The notes under the pieces were generated by a model. It was not told the origin of the DNA. It was given only the letters and a program-made list of their open reading frames with translations, and did no database searches. From Macrocystis pyrifera (taxonomy: Eukaryota > Sar > Phaeophyceae > Laminariales > Laminariaceae), in NCBI GenBank assembly GCA_031763025.1, contig JASSKH010000041.1, positions 2,356,001 through 2,420,000 on the forward strand: DNA of 64,000 bases, in the 5' to 3' direction. Below, one piece after another: positions 11,301 to 22,046 of this stretch. The position numbers were made by a program, and so were the translations under genes. Position 1 is the stretch's first letter; each line of letters starts with the position of its first letter.

Positions 11301-14300
11301 GTTGCAGTAGTCAGGGGCCAAATTTGAGACACATACCGCAAAAACAAACTGAATCCTCGTGCACCACAACCGCTGAAAAAAAAAACTACAGCAGTCCTAT
11401 ACTACCTCTGGTCCACCTACTGAAGCGCACCGTTTCAAACCGGGACACACGGCAAGAGATTGAAGACGTACCACAACGATTGGAAAAAAAAAGGGCGTGG
11501 AGTGTTTGCTACAGCAGTAGGAGGAACTTAGACTGCTGGTGGAAACAATTGATAATTTAACTGCTGTCGTCAACTATATTACTGCTGTGCGCGCTGATGG
11601 TCGGTGGATGGCATAGTACAAAAAACAAACATACCACTCTGTTCTGAAAAAAAAGGACCGTTTGGACCGAGTATTAATATGCAAACGGTCCTTATATTGC
11701 GAGACAGTGCTATATATAAAACAGTTTCCTTTCTTTGGTTTTGGGCTGGGTGGACATGTAAGGAATGCCTACAGTAATGTTGTAGGGGCCACGTGTGGTA
11801 GCAACTCGTTTCGCTCGAAACTACTGCTGTACAAATGTAAAGCATTGTTCCGTCCCCGTTTCCCCTCCCGCTCCCTATCTGCACATATATTTTTTTCTTC
11901 ATGTTTTTCAGTTTTGAGACGCACCTCCAGCACGCTCATGTCGATGCCGTAGAACTCCTTGGTCTCTCCCTTGAAGCTGTACCAGTCCTGCATGCTGCGG
12001 ATGTACTCTTGCTGCTTCGACAGTCGGTCCTGAGAAAGTATAAACACGATACGACGACGCCAAAAAACGACAAGCGCCACCCATCAAAGATGTCAGGAGA
12101 CATAGCAAGCCACGCAAAACGTGCACTGTCAAGGGTGTAGGGCCGAGTGTTCCATATTAAAACCTAGTAGTTTGGTGTTCGTCAAGGCATGTCAGGGCAA
12201 AGTTGCTGTCCGCCAAGGGTTGAAAGTGCTGTCGCCTAACATCTTCGGCATCCATAAGGAACTCAAAAACGTGGAGCCATTGCATGCGCAGCTGGTTTAA
12301 GGTAGGGTTGACCTGGTGTAAAATAGGGTTAACCTCGTATAAAATACGGCGAACCTGTAACACTAGAGGGTTAACCTGGCATAAGATAGAGGTTAAACTC
12401 GTGTGAGATAGGTTTGACCTGGTACGAGGGACGGTTAACCTGGTACATCGAAATATAAGATAGGGTTAACCTGGTATAAGACAGGTTTAGCCTGCTGCAA
12501 GACATACCGTAGGGTTAAGCTGGTGCGAGACACCGTTGACCTGGTCAATTGCAAGAGTTAAACTGGTAAGTAGGTACAAGGTAGGGTTCCCTTGGGTACA
12601 GTGTGGAGTTAACCTGGTGTAAGATAGAGTTAACTCGCGCTAGTATTAATAATAGGAACTCGTGCTGGTGGATAATTGCAACTGTCGTCATCTGCCGTGC
12701 GCGCAGGCAGTCATGGACGAAAAAAAAACGGAGACTTCCGGTTGGAAGACGCGAATTTCTCCCTCCGGCTTCAGACGCTTCAACACCAGGCCCGCCATGC
12801 CATGCTTGTAGCGAAAACGGCCGAAAGAAAACCCAACGGGGACGCTCCTTCCCTTCTGGACGCTAACGTACCAGGTACCCACAAGTACCAGGTATACATA
12901 TACTACACCAGGACATATAAACGTTAAAAAAAAAAAAAAAAAAAACTGCGCCGGCGACTGGTGCTGCTATTTTCCTCCGACAAAAACGTGCCAGGTGTGA
13001 GATACCCAGGATCATCGCGCATTTATGTACCAGGTACAAGCCAAAAGAGAAACAAAAAAAAACATCTTCTTCGGCGGCTCGTGCTGCTACATACTGCTGT
13101 TCTCCGCACAACACAGCCGTTCCATCATCGCGCTCTGTGCGTATCGTACTCCGTGTCATTCTGGACGGAAGTGTAAGGACTGCTGTTCCGTATTCACAGT
13201 GCATACCCCAACGGTCCTCACATTTCCGTCCAGGATGGTATATTCGTATTTACATACGACCACGTATATATACTTATAAATAGATCTGCCACACCTGTTC
13301 ATCGCTTATGACTCCCCACATCATCGTACACCGCGAGGGGAACATCAGCCCCTCGGGGACCAGCCATCGATCCCTTGCGCGCACAAGCGAGTCCAGCATG
13401 CTCTCCCTCAGCAGGAAGTACCCCATCCACTCCGATATAATAATGTCCACCTGTATCACCCCAGCGGCGGCGGCGGTAGAGCGTGGGTTTTTAGACGAAA
13501 AAAGGCGGCAGAGTGTAAGAGGTGAATGCTGCAGCTTAGGGGAGCAACGGGTTTGATTGCGAAGTCTACGCAGCTACGCCCTGCTTGGTTTGGCCCAACC
13601 CTGCTTGCCCTTCACTTTATTTTGTCTTCCTCCTCCATCATTACCCATTCTATCGTTCAAAATCTTACAAAATGTTTCGCTTACTGTTGTGCTTAATAAC
13701 GTTATCCCTCTATAGTTCCCCGGGTCAGCCTTATTTCCTTTCTTGAATGAGTTTACTATTACGGAGGTCCATAGTTAATAGGACCTATGGTATAGATAAA
13801 ACCTACGTATTTACCTATTCTACTAACAATATTTGATCCTATTTACTATGGTCCCCCGTAATACTACTCTTTCTCTCAGAGGGAGGGGGGGGTATACTCA
13901 ATCCAACCATAAAAAACAAAATAAAACGTGGTGAGATTTCGGCACTGCGCTAAACTCAAACTCAACTAAACATAAAAAAAACTTGTGCCACCACGATACA
14001 TTCGCACTACCTCGGTTTCACGGAGGGCAGCTACATATGAATCATTACTTATTGCTGTTATATACTCGTAGGAAGAATTGGTTAGTCGTGATTATAATTG
14101 GTCGAAAACAAAAACGGACACCGTCGGTTGGACGAGGCGGAGATCCAGCGTCAGTGTCATCTCCGGCTTCACCTAGCTCACAAGCCCACAATGGGCTCTC
14201 ATTCATGTTTTTTTTTAGGCGAATGAGTAAATTGGCAACGCGCTTCGCCGAGCACAATAATTTGGCTACAGGCACTCGTTCGCGTATGAGTAAGGAGCAC

Positions 14301-15015
14301 CACGCGAATTATCGGGGATGATGTATTCTGAACTCTTGAACAGCGACGAGAAACCTTACGATAATGAAAGCCTCATTGGAGTAGAAGCACCGGTCAGAGA
14401 CGGCGAAAACCGAAAGGGTATAAGATAAGCCAGAAAAAACTACGCAATATGTGGGGAAAAAGACGTAAAGAGCGCCGAAATGTTGGAGGTGTCCCTATAA
14501 GGAGTAGGAATGGTGCTCCGTCTCGAAAGGGATGCGCGGTCAATGGGCAAATGACTCAAGCCAAGATACAAATGAGTACCCCCTCGCCTGCATTGTAGGC
14601 ATGTGAGGGTCTATGGTCATACGACTACGGCCATGCATGATAATGAGTACACCCCCCGCCCGCCCCAAGCACTGGCCGCGGTCCCCTCACCTATTCCGTC
14701 AACAAAACCAAAGCGAAAAAAAAACGCAGCAGCACTCCAGCGAACTATTTCACAAAAAAAAAAAAAAAAACTTGAGGCAACAAGAGCGATAAAGGCTACC
14801 AGCAGCCCATTAACGTTGCGCGTTTTAAAGTTCCATCATTCCTCTTTTGCTCTCAGTATCTCTGACTCTTGACGACGCTACGCCATCAATAAATGATACT
14901 GGTACAAATGTGATCAGGAAGACGGGGGGGGGGGTATATTCTTCAAGGATATTCTTCAAGGGTGTGGCGCGCGGCGGGGGGGGGGGCAGGGGCAGGGATT
15001 GAGGAGGACGGGGGG

Positions 15016-15094
<79 letters not shown>

Positions 15095-15340
15095 CAGTAG
15101 TAGTAGTAGTAGTAGCAGTAGTAGCAGCAGTAGTAGTAGTAGTAGTACTACTACGGGGGTCCATAGTTAACAGGACCAAATATTGTTAGTAAAAATACCT
15201 AAATATATAGGTTTTTATGTATGCCATAGGTCCTGTTAACTATAGACCCCCGTAATAGTAGTAGCAGTAGTAGTAGTAGTAGTAGTAGAAGCAGTAGTAG
15301 CAGCAGTAGTAGTAGTAGCAGTAGTAGTAGTAGTAGAAGC

Positions 15341-15411
<71 letters not shown>

Positions 15412-15413
15412 CA

Positions 15414-15458
<45 letters not shown>

Positions 15459-15468
15459 TTAGTAGTAT

Positions 15469-15525
<57 letters not shown>

Positions 15526-15549
15526 GTAGTAGGTAGTAGTAGTAGTTAA

Positions 15550-15602
<53 letters not shown>

Positions 15603-18600
15603 CAGTATTACCGTAATGATGCGGGTTATCGCGGGTGAAATCGTTTTTCAAAGCTCGTTTTCTCGACAACGACAAGAGTGCTAGAATACCGAACATTACA
15701 TTTTCGGATGACCCTCGACCGGATATTTTCCGAAAACGCCTTCGTTCGGTATTTCTGGAAATCTTACCGTCGTCGAGAAAACCAGCGCTGAAAACGATCG
15801 CACCCCACTGCTGTGCGAGCGATAACCCGCATCATTACGGTAATAGTGTACTATTACGGGGGTCCATAGTTAATAGGACCTATGGTATACATAAAAACCT
15901 ATATATTTACCTATTTTTACTAACAAAATTTGGTCCTCTTTACTATGGTCCCCCGTAATACTACTGCTACTACTACTACTACTTCTACTACTACTACTGC
16001 AGGATACCCGGTCGTGGCAAAAAAAAGGAAAAAAAAAAAAAAGGAATCTGCAGCAACTAAATGCGCGTCTTTACCCTCCAGGCGTTCCTCACCTTGCCGT
16101 CTAGCTCTAGGTCCTCCACGCTGCACTGGATGACCTCCACCACGTCCTCCATCCCGTTCTTCGCCACCAGGCGCCGCGCGTGGTTGGCCATGTCGGTAAA
16201 CTCCACCGCGAATACCTGCCATACAGACACACACATGCATACATGTTTCCATACCCATGTATCAGTACCAGGTATTTCTTAATAAAAACGACACCAGATT
16301 ACATAATATCATACGTGGACAAGTATATATCGTCCGTTTGCCATCGCAAATGTCAAGAGGAGGGGAGACGTCTGTTTAGGCCTGTGATGGACCACCCTCC
16401 ACCGCCGGGGATCTAGTTATTTCCAAGCAGATATATCCCTGACCTGTAGGAGGCAGCTCATGTTGCCGGGTAGGAAACCGTACGATCTGCATGGTCAAGG
16501 ACAAGTTTCCTGTGCTGGGTCTGAACGGTTACAGACCCTGCACAACGTGTACATGATGTCACAAAGGACGGATTATGATCTCGTACAGGACAAGATTTAT
16601 ATGTATATAGATAGATCGTGATTTGTCATCCGACGTGCAGTGGATGACAAAAACAAGCAACTACGACAAAAAACGACACAAAACACCAAAGGAAGGAGGG
16701 AAACGCCAAAGGCATCACACAGAGACCAGAGCAGTCAATATTGATATGATTTTCATCATTCAATGCTGTTCACGGGTGGCAGGTCAAACCTCGCCGGTCA
16801 GGTCGGGTCGGGTAAAGGGTGACCCACCCGACCGACCCAACCGGGAGAATTTGAAAGACCTCTCCCGACCCGACCCGACCCGCGGGTCGGGTCATGACCG
16901 GTCAACAGCCCTGATCGTTTTACGGTCGAAAAAAGAGATAAATGTGACCGAAGGATGTATGTACCCAAGGGCGGCGCGGCGGCTCAAATGGCGTTTTTAT
17001 GACAAGAGCCCGTTCGAGCCACGTGAGGAGAATAAAACACAACCAAACGCTTTGATATGACGCAATCCTGGTTCCAACAAAATAGAGACTCGGCACAGCA
17101 GCGTATTTTGGCATCGACACAGTTCGTATGTAGTACAGAACAGAAAACGGCACGGCGCGGCACGGCGAGCGCTTCGCTCAGCTTAGCCCCCTTCAAGACT
17201 GAACTCCCGCCAGTGGGGACAAATTACTCGGAACCAGACTGAGGTATACGTGACTGTACAGCAGTGCGGTACTAAGAGGGTCAACAACCCTTTTACATGT
17301 AGTACTGCACTACCAACTGTACATGTACCTAAATCTGAGTACTCAAATTTTCAAGTGAGTTCGTCTCTACGACGGGAGTGCAGTCCTACGGGGCATAATA
17401 GCTCATCAGCAACGATTTTCAACAGCGGTAGCTTCGCAGCGACACATGATCATCACAGCCCCCCCCCCACCCCCCCCCCCCCCCCCCTCCCCCGTCGCTA
17501 CAGGAAGGGGATAAGATTAGCCAAAAAAAACTACACCGTACCTGGTATGTAATATATGGAAACAAGGTAATGAGCGCCCAATTGTTGGAGGTGTCTCTAT
17601 TAGGAGTAGGAACGGTGCTCCGTCTCGAAAGGGATGCGTGGTCAATGGTCAAATGACTAAGGCAAGCAACAAATGAGTACGCCCCCCCCCCCCTCCCCGC
17701 GCCCCCCTCGATTAAAGGCGTCGGCGCGACGGCAACGCCCCCCTTTTGCCGTGGGTGCCCACTCTGTCCAAAAAGTACCGGGTACGCTGGCCACAACGAA
17801 AAACGTAAGTATCGCAAGTAAATGGTCACCTTCGTTGCCCCCGCCTGGGCCGCCCACAGCGCCAGGATACCACTCCCCGTCCCCACGTCAAGCACGCGCT
17901 TGCCGACGAACAACTCCGCGTTGTCCATGATGGCTGAAAGATGGGGACGGATAAAAAATGGGGAGGGGGGGGGGGGGTGATACTTTGATGGGCGCGTGGG
18001 AACTCTGACCTCTCACGCGATTGGTATGGCATGCGTTCTCGTTATTTTCTATTATTATACATTTTTGTTTCCATCCCATTTATCATCCTCGCCCTTCTTT
18101 TCTCTCTCCCTCCTACTAATAGTCGTGACTCAGATTCGGGGTCACACAGCATGCCCCCCCCTCCCCCCCCCCCCCCCCACCATTACGGTTCATGCCTTGC
18201 TTTTTTCTTGTCGCGAAAAGACTTTCAGCCCTTTCTTCCCTCGTCGACTCGCTTCGAATTAGCTGCTCCGATTACAACCCCTTTTCATGATACGACTGCA
18301 CCCTGCAGGTTTTCGGGGGGGGGGAAACTACTTGGAATTAGTGTGGGATCTTTTCTGCAGCAGTGAAAGGTTATACCTGGTATCGTGTACGTACCTATAA
18401 CACGCAAGATAACCTAGTGCTGCTGCAATAGTCCTATACCCCCCCGGCGATTTTTCTAGCTGAATTTGCCGATAACGGGGAGTTGTCGATAACGGGGAGA
18501 GTGCAAACACCGAGCGTTGCGTCTGTGTGAAAGATTCATGTGCGGCTTGTCCAACCTTCGGCAAAAAAAAAAGGGTTGATCGTCCACATCAGTCCAGCCT

Positions 18601-19083
18601 AAGTAACCCCTCATTGAATCTTCATTTCCCAGAAATTTCCCACGCGATCGGGGTTGTACTGGGTTGCGGTTGGAAGGCTTTTCCAACAGCCATACTTTCA
18701 AAAATGCTGGCCAAGGTCTGTACAGCCCTCAATCAAACAACCAGCTGATTAACCAACCAACTGAGTAATCAACGAATCAGCCAGCTGGTCAACCAGCCAT
18801 ATCATTTAATCAATCAATCCAGAAACCAACCAACCGGTGAACCAATCAACCAACCAACCAATCCATCAATTCACACAACATTCAACCAACCAACCAACCA
18901 ATCAACCAACCAGCCAATTAACCAACCAATCAATCAATCGCACCACCCAACCAACCAACCAATCAATTAGCCAACCAAAGTGCGGCGCTTCCTCCGGTCC
19001 CTCACCGGAGTAGTACGCCTGCATTCGACGGTGATCCGTGAGCATCTGCTTCTGGTGGTACAGGCTGGCATAGGAGCAGAAAT
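8356..19083 (-). CDS. type I protein arginine methyltransferase, PRMT10-like (5' exon missing)
   Basis: Transfers methyl groups from SAM to protein arginines. Nine exons (high to low): 19083-19006, 17933-17830, 16215-16093, 13450-13295, 12029-11925, 10480-10341, 9423-9256, 8957-8865, 8442-8356 (TGA). Visible in order: FCSYASLYHQKQML (helix before the SAM fold), VLDVGTGSGILALW (motif I), VFAVEFTDMA (SAM ribose Glu), SVEDLEL, SEWMGYFLLRESML (double-E loop with both Glu), GFAGWFTADF, and YTHWGQQVF (THW loop). Every junction after the second exon is phase 0. Plant PRMT10 shares the FC-Y--LYHQK start, the THWGQQVF string and the KEN-RL end, from memory of the family. The exon at 10480-10341 is 140 bases and changes frame: AVYEEEQRGYYILSSFWAE, then LDKDQVLGEPVAVRTYDMHT. 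One missing base restores a 47-codon exon. About 345 residues are seen. The first exon must end in a lone T (phase 1) and was not found. Confidence 0.85.
9632..9703. mobile_element. family B element, copy 2
   Basis: Arms CTGTCCGGAAATATAAATAC and TTCTTACATTTTCGGACAG with internal GTTCGGG / CCCAAACGG. It lies in the PRMT intron between 9424 and 10340. Confidence 0.7.
10165..10318. repeat. TAC/CTA trinucleotide microsatellite
   Basis: Imperfect (TAC)n run with ACAGTACTACTACT interruptions, inside the PRMT intron and ending about 20 bases from an exon. The long Thr/Tyr/Leu frames it produces are artefacts. Confidence 0.9.
11072..11199. mobile_element. family A element, copy 3 (diverged)
   Basis: Begins TCACGGGGGACCACGCGTAG and ends ACAGTATGGTCCCCCGTAAT. 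The core AAATATATACC is interrupted by TACCTGGTAGG, so this copy contains the 9-mer TACCTGGTA inside it. Confidence 0.75.
11634..11710. mobile_element. family B element, copy 3
   Basis: Contains AAGGACCGTTTGGACC and its inverse CAAACGGTCCTTATATTG around a short AT-rich loop. Its outer arms are decayed. It lies in a PRMT intron. Confidence 0.7.
12290..12645. repeat. degenerate tandem repeat, unit near AAGATAGGGTTAACCTGGT
   Basis: About 15 imperfect copies of a 20-25 base unit whose core is GGTTAACCTGGT (itself partly palindromic, GGTTAACC), within a PRMT intron. It resembles a decayed minisatellite. The GGGTTAACC core recalls telomere-like TAGGGTTA, but the unit is not a telomeric repeat. Confidence 0.85.
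13158..13238. mobile_element. family B element, copy 4
   Basis: Best preserved arms: TCTGGACGGAAGTGTAAGGA and TCCTCACATTTCCGTCCAGG. It lies in the PRMT intron about 55 bases downstream of the exon ending at 13295. Confidence 0.85.
13759..13861. mobile_element. family A element, copy 4
   Basis: Ends TTACGGAGGTCCATAGTTAA and TTTACTATGGTCCCCCGTAA, flanked by TA on both sides. It is inside a PRMT intron. Confidence 0.88.
14415..14590. repeat. dispersed direct repeat, copy 1
   Basis: Shares a string of about 175 bases with 17505-17690, including AGGAGTAGGAAYGGTGCTCC and GTCTCGAAAGGGATGCGYGG. Both copies end near AAATGAGTACSCCC next to a C-rich run. Function unknown. Both copies are in introns of the PRMT gene. 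Confidence 0.75.
15019..15606. repeat. long TAG/GTA trinucleotide microsatellite interrupted by a family A element
   Basis: More than 450 bases of (GTA)n with scattered GCA, TTA and GAA variants, split at 15151-15255 by a family A element. The 165-residue Leu and 78-residue Thr frames across it are artefacts of the repeat. Confidence 0.95.
15151..15255. mobile_element. family A element, copy 5, inserted in a microsatellite
   Basis: Complete copy with arms TACGGGGGTCCATAGTTAAC and GTTAACTATAGACCCCCGTA. TAG/GTA repeats border it on both sides, so insertion into a TA within the repeat is the simplest reading. Confidence 0.92.
15608..15843. mobile_element. foldback element with TTACCGTAATGATGCGGG ends
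   Basis: Perfect terminal inverted repeats: TTACCGTAATGATGCGGGTT... and its inverse ...AACCCGCATCATTACGGTAA. TA lies on both sides. The interior also folds back (TACCGAAC / GTTCGGTAT and CTCGTTTTCTCGAC / GTCGAGAAAACCAGC). At 236 bp it looks like a second MITE family. It sits between the microsatellite and family A copy 6. Confidence 0.88.
15854..15958. mobile_element. family A element, copy 6
   Basis: Ends TTACGGGGGTCCATAGTTAA and TTTACTATGGTCCCCCGTAA, TA on both sides. It lies 10 bases from the preceding foldback element. Confidence 0.92.
16761..16913. mobile_element. small relative of the GACCC-rich element
   Basis: Outer inverted ends GCTGTTCACGGG / CGGTCAACAGC enclose GGTCGGGTCGGGT and CCCGACCCGACCCG runs. 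It shares termini and content with the 995-bp element at 56596-57590. It lies in a PRMT intron. Confidence 0.6.
17505..17690. repeat. dispersed direct repeat, copy 2
   Basis: Second copy of the repeat at 14415-14590, here containing an extra GTACCTGGTATG insertion relative to copy 1. Confidence 0.75.
18740..18980. repeat. AACC/AATC tetranucleotide tract
   Basis: Degenerate (AACC)n mixed with AATC and AGCC units over about 240 bases. It is immediately downstream (minus strand) of the PRMT exon at 19006-19083. Confidence 0.9.
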
Positions 19084-19299
19084 CTTAAATCAAATACGAG
19101 CGCACAGCCGGCCGGGAGTGGGGAACAGGGAACAGGAACGGGCGGGGATCGTCAACGGGCCGAGTCACTGGTGCAATATACACAAGCAGAACCTTTGTAC
19201 CCGGTACATGTTTCTAACCACGGGTATGATACCGGTACCTTATACCTTCGGGCCGATTTTAACGACACTACAGTCTGTGACGGTACCTTATACCTTCGG

Positions 19300-19515
19300 G
19301 CCGATTTTAACGACACTAGTCTGTGAAAACTTGCCAAATATGGCAAGTTTTTGGAGAGTTGGATTTTCAAGTCTTGCTAAAAACTTGCCAACGAAGGGCT
19401 TTGGGGAATATCCATATAAAATGCTTTGCAAAAAACATGCAAAATTGGCAAATCCAAGTTTCCAAAAAACTTGCCAATTTGGCAAGTTTTTGCCAAGTAA
19501 GTGTCGTTAAAAACG
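19300..19515. mobile_element. foldback element rich in ACTTGCCAA, next to a 48-bp tandem duplication
   Basis: Ends GATTTTAACGACACT and AAGTGTCGTTAAAAACG are inverted. The interior has several AAACTTGCCAAATATGGCAA-type hairpins. The left end is duplicated: GGTACCTTATACCTTCGGGC starts at 19234 and again at 19282. Confidence 0.8.
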
Positions 19516-21937
19516 ACCATTCTACCTGCAAAAACTAACCTACTCTCGTAAATGAAATGGGTCTTGACAACCAGTCAAGTCGGATTACGTAATTACGTGC
19601 TTAAAGCGAGCGGTTTTAGCCGCAAGGGTTTGATCTGGCCCACCGAAATTACCTATCGCCCCATGTCACCGATTAAAAAAGCCATAGATTTCTTTCGGAG
19701 ACCCCTGAATTTTGGCACCGACGTCTCCTGCAGCTGCTGACGGAGGCGGACAGCAGTGCCGCCCGGCTACAGCACGATACAGAATAGCGCAGATACTGGG
19801 ATAGGAAGTTGAAACCTCTCCTCCCCCCCCAAAAAAAATACACACCTAATCATGTGCCTTTCAGTCCTAGGGGGGAGGAGTTTCTTAAACGTCCCCCGTT
19901 CTCGCGGGAAGTACCCGTAAGCACCACATTTTTTTTTTTTTTTTTTTGCCGTAATACGCGAAAGCACGAATATTTGGGGATGTTTTAAGGCGTCACTGCT
20001 GTTGACACCTGACAACCGCTCGAGAGAAAATGGGCTGTCGTGCCACGCCTTTTGCACAACGAGAAATTGATTTTCAAGAATTTCGGGTTCTGCACACCTT
20101 CGCACAAAACCAGGTACAGGATTTGTGATGAACTCGGAGAGAAAAGAACCCACGAGTCTTGATAGGAAATATTAGAGCAGAAACTAATGTCGGGGACGTA
20201 CTGTTATGGCCGGAGCACCAACAGCACCCCGTGTGCAGTTCATAGGAAAGCGCTGGCGGGGCTCAAGGTGCTCGAGTGGTGTTGGACATCGTATCGGAAA
20301 TCGTATCGGTTACGCAGTCGGAAAAAAAAAATGTCCCGATATCCGATAAAAAACGCGTTTTTGCTTGTACGTAGAGGGGAGGCGATGTCGCTCTATTGTG
20401 CCTCCCTTCCTCTGTCCACAATTCGGCGTCATGTGTCAGAAGAAAACAGTTAACGCTCCTCGGCGGCAGTACCATACATCTGACTGGCATCTCCGTCCTT
20501 CCGCGTCACATTATGCTCGTACTTGTATCGTTCATCGTATCGGCATCGGAGTATTGACCGATCCGATCCGATTCGACAATGATCGGTTTGTTCATCGGAT
20601 ATCGGGGTTTCAGGCCCGCAACGGATCGGAACTGACTTTGATTCCGACGCCCAACTCTAGGAATCTGCTGTTCGTAAACGTACTACTACTGTAGCGGTGG
20701 GCTCTGGCACAGCACCCCGTATGTTGTTGTCATGTACTGATTGACCCTGGCAGTACATACCATCATACCATGAGTAGATATTACGTATCTCTCATACGTC
20801 CAAAATGCGCTTCGGGAGAAAGGAGCAAAGAGAGAAAGACGACAGGGGCCTTGTGCTTTCTTGTGCTATGTTGGCGGGTGAGAGCCCATCACCTTGCTTG
20901 TGCCCCAGGTGCCCCAAGGGCCTGAGCGACGGAGTAACATTATTAAATACCTGGTTTAGGGCCCATCTTATCGAGGACTTTTGGTTCTTTCAATTTGATT
21001 TGATTTTTTTTTCTAATATAAATTGCATCTGATTGGCCAAAGAGTGAATCACCAGGCAGGATTCGAAGGGACAAATTAGAAAAAACGAATTTGAGTGAAA
21101 AGTCTTCTGGGACTTTTTTCGCGTCATTTTTTTTATTTCAATTTCGAATTTGGGAGTTGATCAGCCTTTGATGTAGCATGTTCATGGTGGGTCAACACCC
21201 CCGGTGGAGTCTGGGGTGATTCCTTGGCCGCTTCGGTGACCAAGATCGAGGCGATAAAACGCGAACCTCAACGACAGGCGATCGGAGCAATAGCCGCGCC
21301 CACGCCCACCGACCACAGCACATAGTACCACGGCGGTGGCGCCTCAAAATAAATCATGGCGGTTGCAAGTCCAATTTTTCGGCCTGTTCGATCGGCCAAC
21401 CATCACAAAAAACGAGCAAACGAGCAAAAAAAACAGAGGGAAGGCTCCAGACCTCGATAGCTGCAACACCGTTGCTGTTCCGCACATGGCGCTTGAGGGC
21501 TCCCTCCGCCCACCCAAGACACCCTGAGAATGATAGCTTCTTATCCTGCGCCACCAAAAAGAAAAATAGGCTGGCGGCGGCGCGCACGCGACAACGCAAA
21601 CCTTCGCTCTTGTCTACTGCGCTCGTCGCTGTTTGTCGGCTGGGCGTTGTGTGACGCGGTGCGTCATTCCAGGTTGTTTCGAATTATTTTTGTTTGACAA
21701 TGAACGCGCCGCTTCCCGATATCATAGGATACAAACACGTTTTTTTTCGAAATCAAATTAACATTCATTGAAATTGAAATACTATTTCCAACTAACGAAA
21801 TTTAGCGTTCCCCGTTAATATGTATGGCCCCCTAAGATGCGCCTGGGCAACAACCACTATTTTTATAAAAATTAATAAACAACAGCTGTGAGATCGAGGA
21901 TTTGGTCGAAACTTATCTTAGGCCGCGTCTGATACTA

Positions 21938-22046
21938 TTATGGGGGACGAGAGTTGGGGCCAAATATTGTTATCAATAGTAAAAATAGGGAAATATATAG
22001 GGTTTTGTGTGTACCGTAGGTCCAATTTACTATGGTCCCCCGTAAT
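21938..22046. mobile_element. family A element, copy 7 (diverged)
   Basis: Left arm TTATGGGGGACGAGAGTTGG is decayed; right arm TTTACTATGGTCCCCCGTAA is intact. The core AAAATAGGGAAATATATAGG is retained. Confidence 0.8.

Noticed and set aside
12290-12645. Interstitial telomere repeats
   Set aside because: Only the GGGTTA part resembles telomeric DNA; the unit is 20-25 bases and ends in ACCTGGT.
14943-15696. Long poly-Thr, poly-Val and poly-Leu reading frames
   Set aside because: They are the three translations of a (GTA)n microsatellite, with no unique sequence.
21268-21357. 29-codon hydrophobic ORF as a mitochondrial complex I subunit
   Set aside because: Resemblance is limited to one hydrophobic segment; too short to support.
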